The position numbers and the translations under genes are program-made. Positions 25,896 to 33,614 of a stretch of 64,000 bases of DNA are shown here, piece by piece. The DNA is from Amycolatopsis balhimycina FH 1894 (GTDB lineage: Bacteria; Actinomycetota; Actinomycetes; Mycobacteriales; Pseudonocardiaceae): contig NZ_KB913037.1 in NCBI RefSeq assembly GCF_000384295.1, positions 908,762 through 972,761 on the forward strand. Direction: 5' to 3'. The stretch's first letter is position 1, and every line of letters starts with the position of its first letter. A model generated the notes under the pieces. That model was not told the origin of the DNA, ran no database searches, and worked only from the letters and a program-made list of their open reading frames with translations.

Positions 25896-27341
25896 ATGGG
25901 TGTGGTCGAGGTACGCATTCACCCGGCGATCGGTATCGCGCGCGTGGGGAACAGCGTGGACGAGTATTTCATCGGCCCCGAGCGGCAGTGGGACCGTTCG
26001 GCACCGGCGGACGGGTCCTACAAGGACCGCTCGCACCGGATCAAGCGCCAGGTCGCGCGGTTCCGGCTGTTCGCCTACGACGAACGGGGCGTCCCCACCG
26101 AACTGGTCGAAGGACCCGGCGTCGAGATCACCTGGACCGTCCACCTCGTCAACGCGAAAGCGGCCGCCCGGCTGTTCCGGCCCGATTCGACGCGGAACAG
26201 TGGCTATTCCGGCGACGCGCTCCGCGACCTGGTGATCGATCCCGGGCCGCGCACCGTCGACCGGCTCCATCGTCGCGCCGAGTTCGGCACCGGGAAGTTC
26301 ATCCTCAAGGAGTGCCGCCCCCAGCGGGTTCCGCTGGGGGAAATCCGGCTGGACGACGACGGGCGGCTCTTGGTTTTCGGCGGAGCCGGCGCCACCGGGT
26401 CCCCCGCCCACACGTCGCTGTCCGTCCAGGACGACAGCGACAACTGGTACGACGACATCGCCGACGGCCCGGTCACGGCGACCGTCCGGATCAACGGCGC
26501 GGACCACCCGGTGGCCGGGTCCTGGGTGATCACCGCTCCCCCGAACTTCGCGCCGCCGGTCGGCAGCGCGATCCGGCTCTGGGACGCGATGTTCGACGCG
26601 CTCGCGACAGAGCAGCAGAAATCCGCGCCGCCGTCCTACGTGGACGACATCTACCCCATCCTGCAGGCCGCGATCGACTCCGGCGCGGTCGCTTCGGTCG
26701 CCAAGCCGCACCACCACTTCCGGCACCCCGTGTCACCCCGCGAGCTCGACGAACAGCTCGCCAAAGTGGGGCACATGCCGCGGCTCGCGTCCGGCCGCGG
26801 CGCTGCGCTGGACCTGCCGCTGACGCCGACCCAGAAACAGCGGATGCGGGTCTGGGCGAAGGCCGGGAACCCGGACATCTCCTGGGACATGACGTGGGTG
26901 GACGGACCACCGGTGTCCAAGGACTTCACGCCCGACGGCATGGACAAGGCCGCACTGGAAAACTGCGTCGGCGGCGCGCTCCGCCCCGGCATCGAGGCCG
27001 GGGAGTTCCTCCTCGAACCCGCGAGGTACGGGCCGATCGAGACGGTCAACGGGCAGCCGTCGTTCCGGCTCGACCACAACCAGGTCGAACCCGGTCAGGT
27101 GACCGCGGGCATGTCGCTGCCGTGGCAAGCCGACTTCCACGCGTGCAACCCGCTCTGGTGGCCGGCGCCCCGGCCCGGCCAGGTCGTGCCGGCCGGCTCC
27201 CCGCCCGGCGCCGCGCCGGTTCAGTGGAACCGGGGGTACAGCAGACCCGTGTTCGTGAATGGCGGCTGGACCAGGATGGGGTTCGTCACGCGGCAGGCCG
27301 AAGGACTCGTCGAAACCGACAGCGACCCGCTGAACCAGTGA
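25896..27341 (+). CDS. LodA/GoxA-family quinone (CTQ) amine oxidase
   Basis: A 481-residue member of the LodA family, whose characterised members oxidise amino acids (LodA: lysine epsilon-amine; GoxA: glycine) and release hydrogen peroxide, using a cysteine tryptophylquinone made from their own Cys and Trp. The N-terminus VVEVRIHPAIGIARVGNS is the family hallmark. WQADFHACNPLWWP supplies Cys417 with Asp413 four residues before it, the spacing of Asp512/Cys516 in LodA, and NGGWTRMGFV supplies Trp458. It is shorter than LodA (726 residues), as in other LodA-like subgroups. ATG 25896 has GAGGTGGG 5 nt upstream; an alternative GTG at 25854 also has an SD-like GGAGG. It overlaps lodB by 4 nt. Confidence 0.88.
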   Translation: MGVVEVRIHPAIGIARVGNSVDEYFIGPERQWDRSAPADGSYKDRSHRIKRQVARFRLFAYDERGVPTELVEGPGVEITWTVHLVNAKAAARLFRPDSTRNSGYSGDALRDLVIDPGPRTVDRLHRRAEFGTGKFILKECRPQRVPLGEIRLDDDGRLLVFGGAGATGSPAHTSLSVQDDSDNWYDDIADGPVTATVRINGADHPVAGSWVITAPPNFAPPVGSAIRLWDAMFDALATEQQKSAPPSYVDDIYPILQAAIDSGAVASVAKPHHHFRHPVSPRELDEQLAKVGHMPRLASGRGAALDLPLTPTQKQRMRVWAKAGNPDISWDMTWVDGPPVSKDFTPDGMDKAALENCVGGALRPGIEAGEFLLEPARYGPIETVNGQPSFRLDHNQVEPGQVTAGMSLPWQADFHACNPLWWPAPRPGQVVPAGSPPGAAPVQWNRGYSRPVFVNGGWTRMGFVTRQAEGLVETDSDPLNQ

Positions 27342-28495
27342 GGCACCTCGACGTCGCGGTGATCGGCGGCGGTCCGGCCGGCTCGGCGACCGCGCTGCTG
27401 CTGGCGCGCCTGGGCGCCGACGTCGGGTTGTACGACGCCCCGGGTTGCGAGCGGCCGCGCCTGGGCGAGTCCCTGCCACCGGCCGTGAACCCCGTGCTGC
27501 ACGAACTCGGTGTCGGAGCCGGCTTCGCCGCGCTCGGTGCGCTGCCGTCGTACGGGACGTCCGGTGCTTGGGGCACCGACGAGGTGTCGTCACAGTCGTT
27601 CCTGTTCAGTCCACACGGTACTGGCTGGCACGTCGACCGGGCCCGCTTCGACGAGATGCTCGCGACCGCCGCGGCACGGGCCGGCGCGACGGTCTTTCCG
27701 TCGCGGGTCCGGCGAGTGCACCGGATCGCGGGCGGCTTCACCGTCGACGCGGCGATCCCCGCCCATGCGGACGCGGTGGTGGACGCCACCGGCCGGGCGG
27801 CCCGGATCTCCCGCGAACTCGACGCCCGGCCGGCCCGGCACGACCGGCTGGTCTGTGCGGCCCGGGTGGTCCCCCGCCGCGGCGACGAGCCGTTCCGCGA
27901 CACCTTCGTGGAGGCCGTGGCGGAGGGCTGGTGGTATTCGGCGCCCCTGCCGGACGGTCACCGGATCGTGGCCTGCTTCACCGACGCACCCATCGCGGCA
28001 CGGGCCGGACTGGCGACGCCGGCCGGGTGGCGCGCGGCCCTGGTGGCCACCACCTACGTCCGGCAGTTCGTGCGCGGCCGGGCGGAGAGCCCCGTCCGGG
28101 TCGTCACCGCCGCCGGCCACCGGCTGCGGCCCTGCGCCGGGCCAGGCTGGCTGGCGGTCGGGGACGCCGCCTTCGCGACGGACCCGCTTTCGTCCGGCGG
28201 GGTGACTTCCGCGTTGCGAACGGCGATCGCCGCGGCGGCTGCCCTGGCCGACGGCGACCGGGCGAACTACCTCGCTCTGGTCGACGCCATGGCAGCCGGC
28301 TACTACGCCCGCCATTCGGAAATCTACGGCTGGGAGCGCCGGTTCCCCACTTCGGCGTTCTGGCAGGCACGCCGACCCGACGTCACGAACTCGACGACGT
28401 CGCCGGAACCACGTCGACCGGCGGCGGGTCCTCCGATGTCCGCCCGTCGCTCTTGCTCTTCGAGTACAAGGCCGCGGTCCCGTCCGGAGTTTTGA
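27338..28495 (+). CDS. LodB-like FAD-dependent oxidoreductase
   Basis: A flavoprotein of about 385 residues related to tryptophan halogenases. The FAD-binding motif [21 protein letters not shown] is at the N-terminus (motif GGGPAGS), with [11 protein letters not shown] and the GD motif [19 protein letters not shown] later. LodB proteins are needed to form the quinone cofactor of LodA, and the GTGA overlap with the lodA-like stop supports this pairing. The last 113 bp overlap the holin-like gene on the other strand; the C-terminal tail (Ser/Arg/Pro-rich after [10 protein letters not shown]) looks like read-through beyond an older stop. Confidence 0.85.
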   Translation: MRHLDVAVIGGGPAGSATALLLARLGADVGLYDAPGCERPRLGESLPPAVNPVLHELGVGAGFAALGALPSYGTSGAWGTDEVSSQSFLFSPHGTGWHVDRARFDEMLATAAARAGATVFPSRVRRVHRIAGGFTVDAAIPAHADAVVDATGRAARISRELDARPARHDRLVCAARVVPRRGDEPFRDTFVEAVAEGWWYSAPLPDGHRIVACFTDAPIAARAGLATPAGWRAALVATTYVRQFVRGRAESPVRVVTAAGHRLRPCAGPGWLAVGDAAFATDPLSSGGVTSALRTAIAAAAALADGDRANYLALVDAMAAGYYARHSEIYGWERRFPTSAFWQARRPDVTNSTTSPEPRRPAAGPPMSARRSCSSSTRPRSRPEF

Positions 28496-28676
28496 TCACG
28501 CCTCCGATCGACATCAGCAGCGACAGCACCGTCGCCGTGCCCACCGTGGAAAAGAACGTGAGCCAGTGCATGTCGAGCAGCCCCGACCCGGCGGCGACGA
28601 ACACCGATGCGCCCGCCTGCGCGGCCGTCCGGACCGAACGTTCGAGCGCGTCTTTCCAAAAACCGACAGTCCACAT
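28383..28676 (-). CDS. Holin-like small membrane protein (phage r1t type)
   Basis: A 97-residue protein beginning [20 protein letters not shown], a pattern seen in actinophage r1t-type holins, followed by two hydrophobic segments (about 21-36 and 40-60, [11 protein letters not shown] and [18 protein letters not shown]) and a hydrophilic Ser-rich tail. Holins oligomerise in the cytoplasmic membrane and form holes. Here there is no endolysin next to it, and it lies between lodB and a lipase gene. ATG 28676 has GGAGG (as AGGTGT/GGAGGTG) just upstream. The 3' end overlaps lodB by 113 bp in convergent orientation. Confidence 0.75.
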   Translation of the reverse strand: MWTVGFWKDALERSVRTAAQAGASVFVAAGSGLLDMHWLTFFSTVGTATVLSLLMSIGGVIKTPDGTAALYSKSKSDGRTSEDPPPVDVVPATSSSS

Positions 28677-28858
28677 GATGACACCTCCGCCAAGACAGAG
28701 CGCCTTCCGGCGGCCGTGATACGGACTCCCGGGCGAGGAGAAATCACCGACCGGAGGTCGATCCGGAAATCAGGAAACCAAGGCGGGATTCGTATTTTCG
28801 CGCGTAACACGCCACCGTCCAGGTGCGACTCACAATGATCCGACGCCGGGGAGGAAAC

Positions 28859-29899
28859 ATGGCGAAACGTCTGGTGATCTGCTGCGACGGCACCTGGAAC
28901 AAACTAGGCCAGCCGAATCCCACGAACGTGGCGAAGGTCAAGAACGCGGTCGCCGAAACGGACTCCGCCGGCATTCGCCAGAAGGCCTTCCACGGCGACG
29001 GCGTCGGCACCGGGCCGAACCTGTGGGACCACCTCACCGGTGGCGCTTTCGGGTGGGGACTCTCGGCCAAGGTGCAGGACGCCTACGGGTTCATCGTCGA
29101 CAACTACGAGCCCGGCGACGAACTCTTCTTCTTCGGCTTCAGCCGCGGCGCGTTCACCGCGCGCAGCACCGTGGGCTTCATCCGGAACTGCGGCGTCCTC
29201 CGCCGCGAGAACGCAGGCCTCGTCAAAGAGGCCTACCAGCTTTATCGCGACCGGGACACCTCGGCCACCGGCCCGGACAGCCCGAAGGCCACCGAGTTCC
29301 GCCGGAAATACGCCCACGAAGACAGGACGCCGATCCGGTTCATCGGGGTCTGGGACACCGTCGGCGCACTGGGCATCCCCTTGAGCGGCGGCCGCCTGCT
29401 CAACGTGCTGAACCGGCGCTGGCAGTTCCACGACACGCGGCTGTCCTCGATCGTGCAATCGGCCTTCCAGGCCCTGGCCGTGGACGAGCACCGCCCGTCG
29501 TTCGAACCGGCGGTCTGGGAGCCGTCACAGAGCGGCCAGGAGCACGAACAGGTCTGGTTCGCCGGGGACCACTCCGACGTCGGCGGCGGGCATCCGGTGT
29601 CCGACCTTTCGGACCTCGCCCTGCGCTGGATGACCGACCGGGCGCACAAGTGCGGCCTCGCCTTCGAGCCGGACGCCTTCACCGGCTTGCTCCCCGGCAA
29701 CCCGCTCGGCGTACTGCATGATTCGCCCAACGCGTTCTTCCGCTTGTTCGGCTCGGTGGTTCGCGGCATCGGCACGGTGGACCCGCAGTCCGAGTTCGCC
29801 GCGTCCACCGCGGTGGACCGCCACGGGCAGATGCAGCCGCCGTATCGGCCTGACAACCTCGTCGCCTACCTCGCGGCGCACCGCACCATGACGGTGTAG
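28859..29899 (+). CDS. DUF2235 alpha/beta hydrolase (Tle1-like lipase)
   Basis: A 346-residue DUF2235 protein. It begins KRLVICCDGTWNKLGQPNP, the family signature, and has the nucleophile motif FFGFSRGAFTAR (Ser95). IGVWDTVGALG and WFAGDHSDVGGGHP match the acid and base regions. The family includes Tle1 phospholipase effectors of type VI secretion, but actinomycete members have no known secretion machine; no signal peptide is visible. ATG 28859 has an excellent ribosome-binding site, GGGGAGGAAAC. It is the last gene before pdxS and ends at a bidirectional terminator. Confidence 0.88.
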   Translation: MAKRLVICCDGTWNKLGQPNPTNVAKVKNAVAETDSAGIRQKAFHGDGVGTGPNLWDHLTGGAFGWGLSAKVQDAYGFIVDNYEPGDELFFFGFSRGAFTARSTVGFIRNCGVLRRENAGLVKEAYQLYRDRDTSATGPDSPKATEFRRKYAHEDRTPIRFIGVWDTVGALGIPLSGGRLLNVLNRRWQFHDTRLSSIVQSAFQALAVDEHRPSFEPAVWEPSQSGQEHEQVWFAGDHSDVGGGHPVSDLSDLALRWMTDRAHKCGLAFEPDAFTGLLPGNPLGVLHDSPNAFFRLFGSVVRGIGTVDPQSEFAASTAVDRHGQMQPPYRPDNLVAYLAAHRTMTV

Positions 29900-29922
29900 A
29901 CCGCATCCCAGCGCACGAGAGA

Positions 29923-29950
29923 GGCCCCGTGGACAGGCGTTCACGGGGCC
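29923..29950. terminator. Bidirectional terminator between DUF2235 gene and pdxS
   Basis: GGCCCCGTG (29923-29931) and CACGGGGCC (29942-29950) form a 9-bp stem with a 10-nt loop in the 72-bp gap between two convergent genes. On the leftward strand it is followed by TCTCTCGTG. It marks the right edge of the DNA inserted between pdxT and pdxS. Confidence 0.7.
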
Positions 29951-29971
29951 CCTTGCGCGATCGACGTGGCT

Positions 29972-30895
29972 TTACCAGCCGCGCTCGGCCAGCCGGTGCG
30001 GCTCCGGGACCTCTTCGACGTTGATGCCGACCATGGCCTCGCCGAGACCGCGCGAGACCTTCGCGAGCACGTCCGGGTCGTCGTGGAACGTCGTCGCCTT
30101 GACGATCGCCGCGGCGCGCTGGGCCGGGTTACCGGACTTGAAGATGCCCGAGCCGACGAACACGCCTTCGGCGCCGAGCTGCATCATCATCGCCGCGTCG
30201 GCCGGGGTCGCGATGCCGCCCGCGGTGAACAGCACCACCGGCAGCTTGCCCGCCTCGGCCACTTCGCGGACCAGCTCGTACGGCGCCTGCAGTTCCTTCG
30301 CCGCGACGAACAGCTCGTCCTCGGGCAGCGACTGCAGCCGCCGGAGCTCGCCGCGGATCTTCCGCATGTGGGTGGTGGCGTTGGAGACGTCGCCGGTGCC
30401 CGCCTCGCCCTTGGAGCGGATCATCGCCGCGCCCTCGGTGATCCGGCGCAGCGCCTCGCCGAGGTTGGTCGCCCCGCAGACGAAGGGCACGGTGAACGCC
30501 CACTTGTCGATGTGGTTGGCGTAGTCGGCCGGGGTGAGCACCTCGGACTCGTCGATGTAGTCGACGCCGAGGGACTGCAGGACCTGCGCCTCGACGAAGT
30601 GGCCGATGCGGGCCTTCGCCATCACCGGGATCGAGACGGCCTCGATGATGCCGTCGATCAGGTCGGGGTCGCTCATCCGCGCGACGCCGCCCTGGGCGCG
30701 GATGTCCGCGGGCACGCGCTCCAGCGCCATCACCGCGACGGCGCCGGCGTCTTCGGCGATCTTGGCCTGCTCGGCGGTGACCACGTCCATGATCACGCCG
30801 CCCTTGAGCATCTCGGCCATGCCGCGCTTCACCTTGGCGGTGCCGGTGACGGACTGGACGGGGCCGCTGGTGGGAGTGGTCTGCTGCTCGGACAC
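29972..30895 (-). CDS. pdxS: Pyridoxal 5'-phosphate synthase lyase subunit PdxS
   Basis: A 307-residue (beta/alpha)8-barrel enzyme that builds PLP from ribose 5-phosphate, glyceraldehyde 3-phosphate and ammonia supplied by PdxT. Conserved parts include [46 protein letters not shown] and [16 protein letters not shown]; the lysines that carry intermediates lie in KARIGH and further on. GTG 30895 is chosen because AAAGG sits 7 nt upstream; 30913 is an in-frame alternative. It is separated from pdxT (17399) by about 12 kb, although the two proteins form one complex. Confidence 0.96.
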   Translation of the reverse strand: MSEQQTTPTSGPVQSVTGTAKVKRGMAEMLKGGVIMDVVTAEQAKIAEDAGAVAVMALERVPADIRAQGGVARMSDPDLIDGIIEAVSIPVMAKARIGHFVEAQVLQSLGVDYIDESEVLTPADYANHIDKWAFTVPFVCGATNLGEALRRITEGAAMIRSKGEAGTGDVSNATTHMRKIRGELRRLQSLPEDELFVAAKELQAPYELVREVAEAGKLPVVLFTAGGIATPADAAMMMQLGAEGVFVGSGIFKSGNPAQRAAAIVKATTFHDDPDVLAKVSRGLGEAMVGINVEEVPEPHRLAERGW

Positions 30896-30983
30896 GACGG
30901 GGCCTTTCGACACGAAATCGGGGGTTACGCTTCCGAGCGTAAGTCGGCGGTGGACCCTTCAGGCAGGCCAGTACGCGGGTATC

Positions 30984-31967
30984 TCAGCAGTCCACTTCGC
31001 CGGTGCCCGCGACCAGGGCTTCCGCGAGCGGAGTACGCGCGTAGAGCACGTGACGTCCGGCACGGTGCCCGCTGACCAGCGCCGCAGCCTTCAGGATGCC
31101 GAGGTGCTGCGACACCGCGCCGGTGCTCAGCCCGGTCCGCCGGGCCAGCTCCGCGGTGGACGCCGGGGCGCCCAGTTCGGCCAGCAGCATGGCCCGGCCA
31201 CGGCCCACGACGGCGGCCAGCGCCCCGGGCGCGGTGGCCGTGCCGGTCTCCCACAGCGTGGCGATGCCGCGCGGCGGGTAGCGCAGCACCGGCTGCCAGC
31301 GCGCGTCGGTCTTGGAGAACACCCGCGGCCAGACGAACGCCGACGGCACGAGCACGAGACCGCGCCCGTCCAGCGGGACCGCCGCGCGCAGGTGCCGGTG
31401 CGCGACCGTCAGCGTGCCGCTCTGCCAGCGGACCAGCGGCGTGAGGTCGTTGAACAGTTCGGCGGCCCCGCCCTGGGCCAGCAGCCGGGACCGGTGCAGC
31501 ACGTCGGCCTCGAGCAGCGCGCGGATCCGGGGCCACTCGGGGGCGAGCACGAGGTCCCAGTAGCGCTCCATCAGCGTCGCGAGCCGCTCGAGACCCGCCT
31601 CCGGGTCGCGGTGGAAGCGGCTCAGCGCGGGCGAGCGCGGCCCGGACATCGCGTCCAGCTCGCGCCGGACGAAGCGGGGCGGCACGTCGCGCAGGTCGGC
31701 GAGCTCGTCGGCCAGCTCGGGCAGGGGCGTCGACGGCGTCCCGGCCAGGAAGCCGGGCAGGTGCCGCAGCGGGACGAGGTCGCGCAGGAGCCCGATGTCG
31801 AGGCCGGCTTCGCCGAGCGCCACGGTGGCGCGCTTGACCCACGGCAGGTGCAGGGCGTGCTCGCCCGGGGAGTTCAGGACGCGGACGCTCGCCACGATCT
31901 CCCACGCCGGGGAGAACGCGAACCGGGTGTGTGCCAGGTCTTCGGTGGAAAAAGCCAGGTCGAGCAC
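30984..31967 (-). CDS. DUF5937/ArsR-type transcriptional regulator
   Basis: A 327-residue protein. The long N-terminal part (about 1-240) matches the DUF5937 type, with FSPAWEIVASVRVL near the start and RWQPVLRYPPRGIATLW late. A C-terminal winged helix of the ArsR type follows (LGAPASTAELARRTGLSTGAVSQHLGILKAAALVSG, about 265-300; recognition helix TGAVSQHLGIL). No metal-binding Cys cluster is visible, so metal sensing is unlikely. The target is unknown. It lies between pdxS and a FAD oxidase gene, 38 bp from the latter. Confidence 0.85.
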   Translation of the reverse strand: MLDLAFSTEDLAHTRFAFSPAWEIVASVRVLNSPGEHALHLPWVKRATVALGEAGLDIGLLRDLVPLRHLPGFLAGTPSTPLPELADELADLRDVPPRFVRRELDAMSGPRSPALSRFHRDPEAGLERLATLMERYWDLVLAPEWPRIRALLEADVLHRSRLLAQGGAAELFNDLTPLVRWQSGTLTVAHRHLRAAVPLDGRGLVLVPSAFVWPRVFSKTDARWQPVLRYPPRGIATLWETGTATAPGALAAVVGRGRAMLLAELGAPASTAELARRTGLSTGAVSQHLGILKAAALVSGHRAGRHVLYARTPLAEALVAGTGEVDC

Positions 31968-32005
31968 GCGCTGCCTCTCTGCCTCGGGTCCGGCGCAGTC
32001 TAGGT

Positions 32006-33442
32006 CTATCCCATGTGGACAGTGGAGCGGGGTGAAGAAAGCCCTTGCGGGAACGCGAAAATTCCTCGCGGGTCGTACTTCCGCGCGACGGCGCGCAGCC
32101 GCGCCAGGTTCACCCCGTAGTACGCCTCGGCCCAGTCCGGCATCTCCGGGTCGAGGTAGTTGACGTAGCCCGTCGTGCCGAACTCCGGCCCCAGCCCGTC
32201 ACGGACCACGGCGAGCGCGCGCCTGGCCTCGGCTTCGCCGCCGTCCGCCGGGGCGGCGCCGTGCAGAAGCTGGAAACTGGCCAGGGCCTTCCGGTGCGGG
32301 AACGCCGTTTCGCGCACGCCGACGCGGGCGATCGCACCGCCGCCGGAGTCGATGAGCGTGCCGACGCCCGGCTCGCTGAGCAGCACCTCGACGACCGCGG
32401 CGGGGTCGTCGGCGGGCCGCGTCAGCATGCGCGAGGTCCCGACGTACGCCGCTCGCGCCGCGACCGCCCCGGGCCGGGATTCCGGATCGTCGAACGACTG
32501 CATCGCGGTCAGGTGGTCCAGCACCCGCCCCTCCCGCTCGGTGGGCCGGGTGCCGACGCGGCGGATCAGGTCGTCGAGCAGCCCGTCCATCCGGGCTTGC
32601 GGCCCGAGGAAGCTGCCGCCGGCGTTGGCGGCGGTCGCGTCGAGGTTCAGCCCTGACCACAGCTCGTCCGGCATCGACGGCTGCCACTCCTGCCAGGCGG
32701 CGAACAACGCCGTCTGGGTGCCCGCCGGGAATTTCAGGGTGAAGGTGGCCACGTCCGCGATCGGCACGGTCCGGAACGTGAAGCCGGTGACGATGCCGAA
32801 GTTGCCGCCGCCCCCGCCGCGCAGCGCCCAGAACAGATCCGGCTCCGCCGCCCTCGACACCGTGCGCACGCGGGCGTCCGCCGTGACGATCCGCGCCGCC
32901 TCCAGGTGGTCACAGGTCAGCCCGTACTTGCGGTCGAGCACGCCGACGCCGCCGCCGAGGACCAGCCCGGCGATCCCGACGGTGTCGCAGCTGCCCGCCG
33001 GCAGCACGCGCCCGGCTGCGGCGAGCGTCGTCGCGATCGGCCCGAGCCGGGCCCCCGCGCCGATCACCACGCGGCCGTCCGGGCGCACGTCGATCCCCGA
33101 AAACCGGCTCAGGTCCACCACGATCCCGCCGTCCACAGTGGAGTAGCCGGGGTAGCTGTGCCCGCCGCCGCGGGCGGCGACGGGCAGCCGGTGCCGGGCC
33201 GCGAAGCCGACCGCCGCCTGGACGTCTTCGACGCGCGCCGCGCCGACGACCGCGGCCGGCGTGCGGTCGTCGTACATCGTGAAGTACCCCTGCTTGGCCT
33301 CCGGGTACTCCGGGTCGCCGGGCCGGAACAGCGGCCCGGAAAGCCGCCGCCGCAGCCGCTCCCAGTCGTCCGGCGGCGGCCACTCCGCCAGGCCCGCCAC
33401 CGGGACCGCCCCGGACATCCGCAAGAAGGTCCGCCTGTCCAT
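32006..33442 (-). CDS. Tat-exported FAD-binding oxidoreductase (BBE-like)
   Basis: About 478 residues. The N-terminus MDRRTFLRMSGAVPVAGLA is a twin-arginine signal (RRTFL), so the enzyme is exported folded. The FAD domain shows ARGGGHSYPGYS, whose His is the usual covalent attachment, and GSCDTVGIAGLVLGGG, whose Cys matches the second attachment in bicovalent berberine-bridge-type oxidases. The C-terminal BBE segment ends NLARLRAVARKYDPRG. Such enzymes oxidise sugars or secondary metabolites. ATG 33442 has GGAGG 8 nt upstream; ATG 33448 is too close to it. It diverges from an EF-G paralogue. Confidence 0.87.
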   Translation of the reverse strand: MDRRTFLRMSGAVPVAGLAEWPPPDDWERLRRRLSGPLFRPGDPEYPEAKQGYFTMYDDRTPAAVVGAARVEDVQAAVGFAARHRLPVAARGGGHSYPGYSTVDGGIVVDLSRFSGIDVRPDGRVVIGAGARLGPIATTLAAAGRVLPAGSCDTVGIAGLVLGGGVGVLDRKYGLTCDHLEAARIVTADARVRTVSRAAEPDLFWALRGGGGGNFGIVTGFTFRTVPIADVATFTLKFPAGTQTALFAAWQEWQPSMPDELWSGLNLDATAANAGGSFLGPQARMDGLLDDLIRRVGTRPTEREGRVLDHLTAMQSFDDPESRPGAVAARAAYVGTSRMLTRPADDPAAVVEVLLSEPGVGTLIDSGGGAIARVGVRETAFPHRKALASFQLLHGAAPADGGEAEARRALAVVRDGLGPEFGTTGYVNYLDPEMPDWAEAYYGVNLARLRAVARKYDPRGIFAFPQGLSSPRSTVHMG

Positions 33443-33614
33443 CGCCATGTCCTCCCCCTGCCGCACGCCCCCGGGCCCCTGCCGCGCTTCCCGGACCCCT
33501 GCCGCGCGCCTGGGCATTCGGCTGGTCCCCGGAGCCCTGCCTTGCCGTGACCAGGGTAGCGGGTGTGTGATCGAGGACACATCCCGTACATCAGCCGTTC
33601 GCCGAGGAGTCGTC

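Noticed and set aside
28859..29899. Type VI secretion effector role for the DUF2235 protein
   Set aside because: No type VI genes are present and actinomycetes generally lack the system; only the lipase-like fold is claimed.
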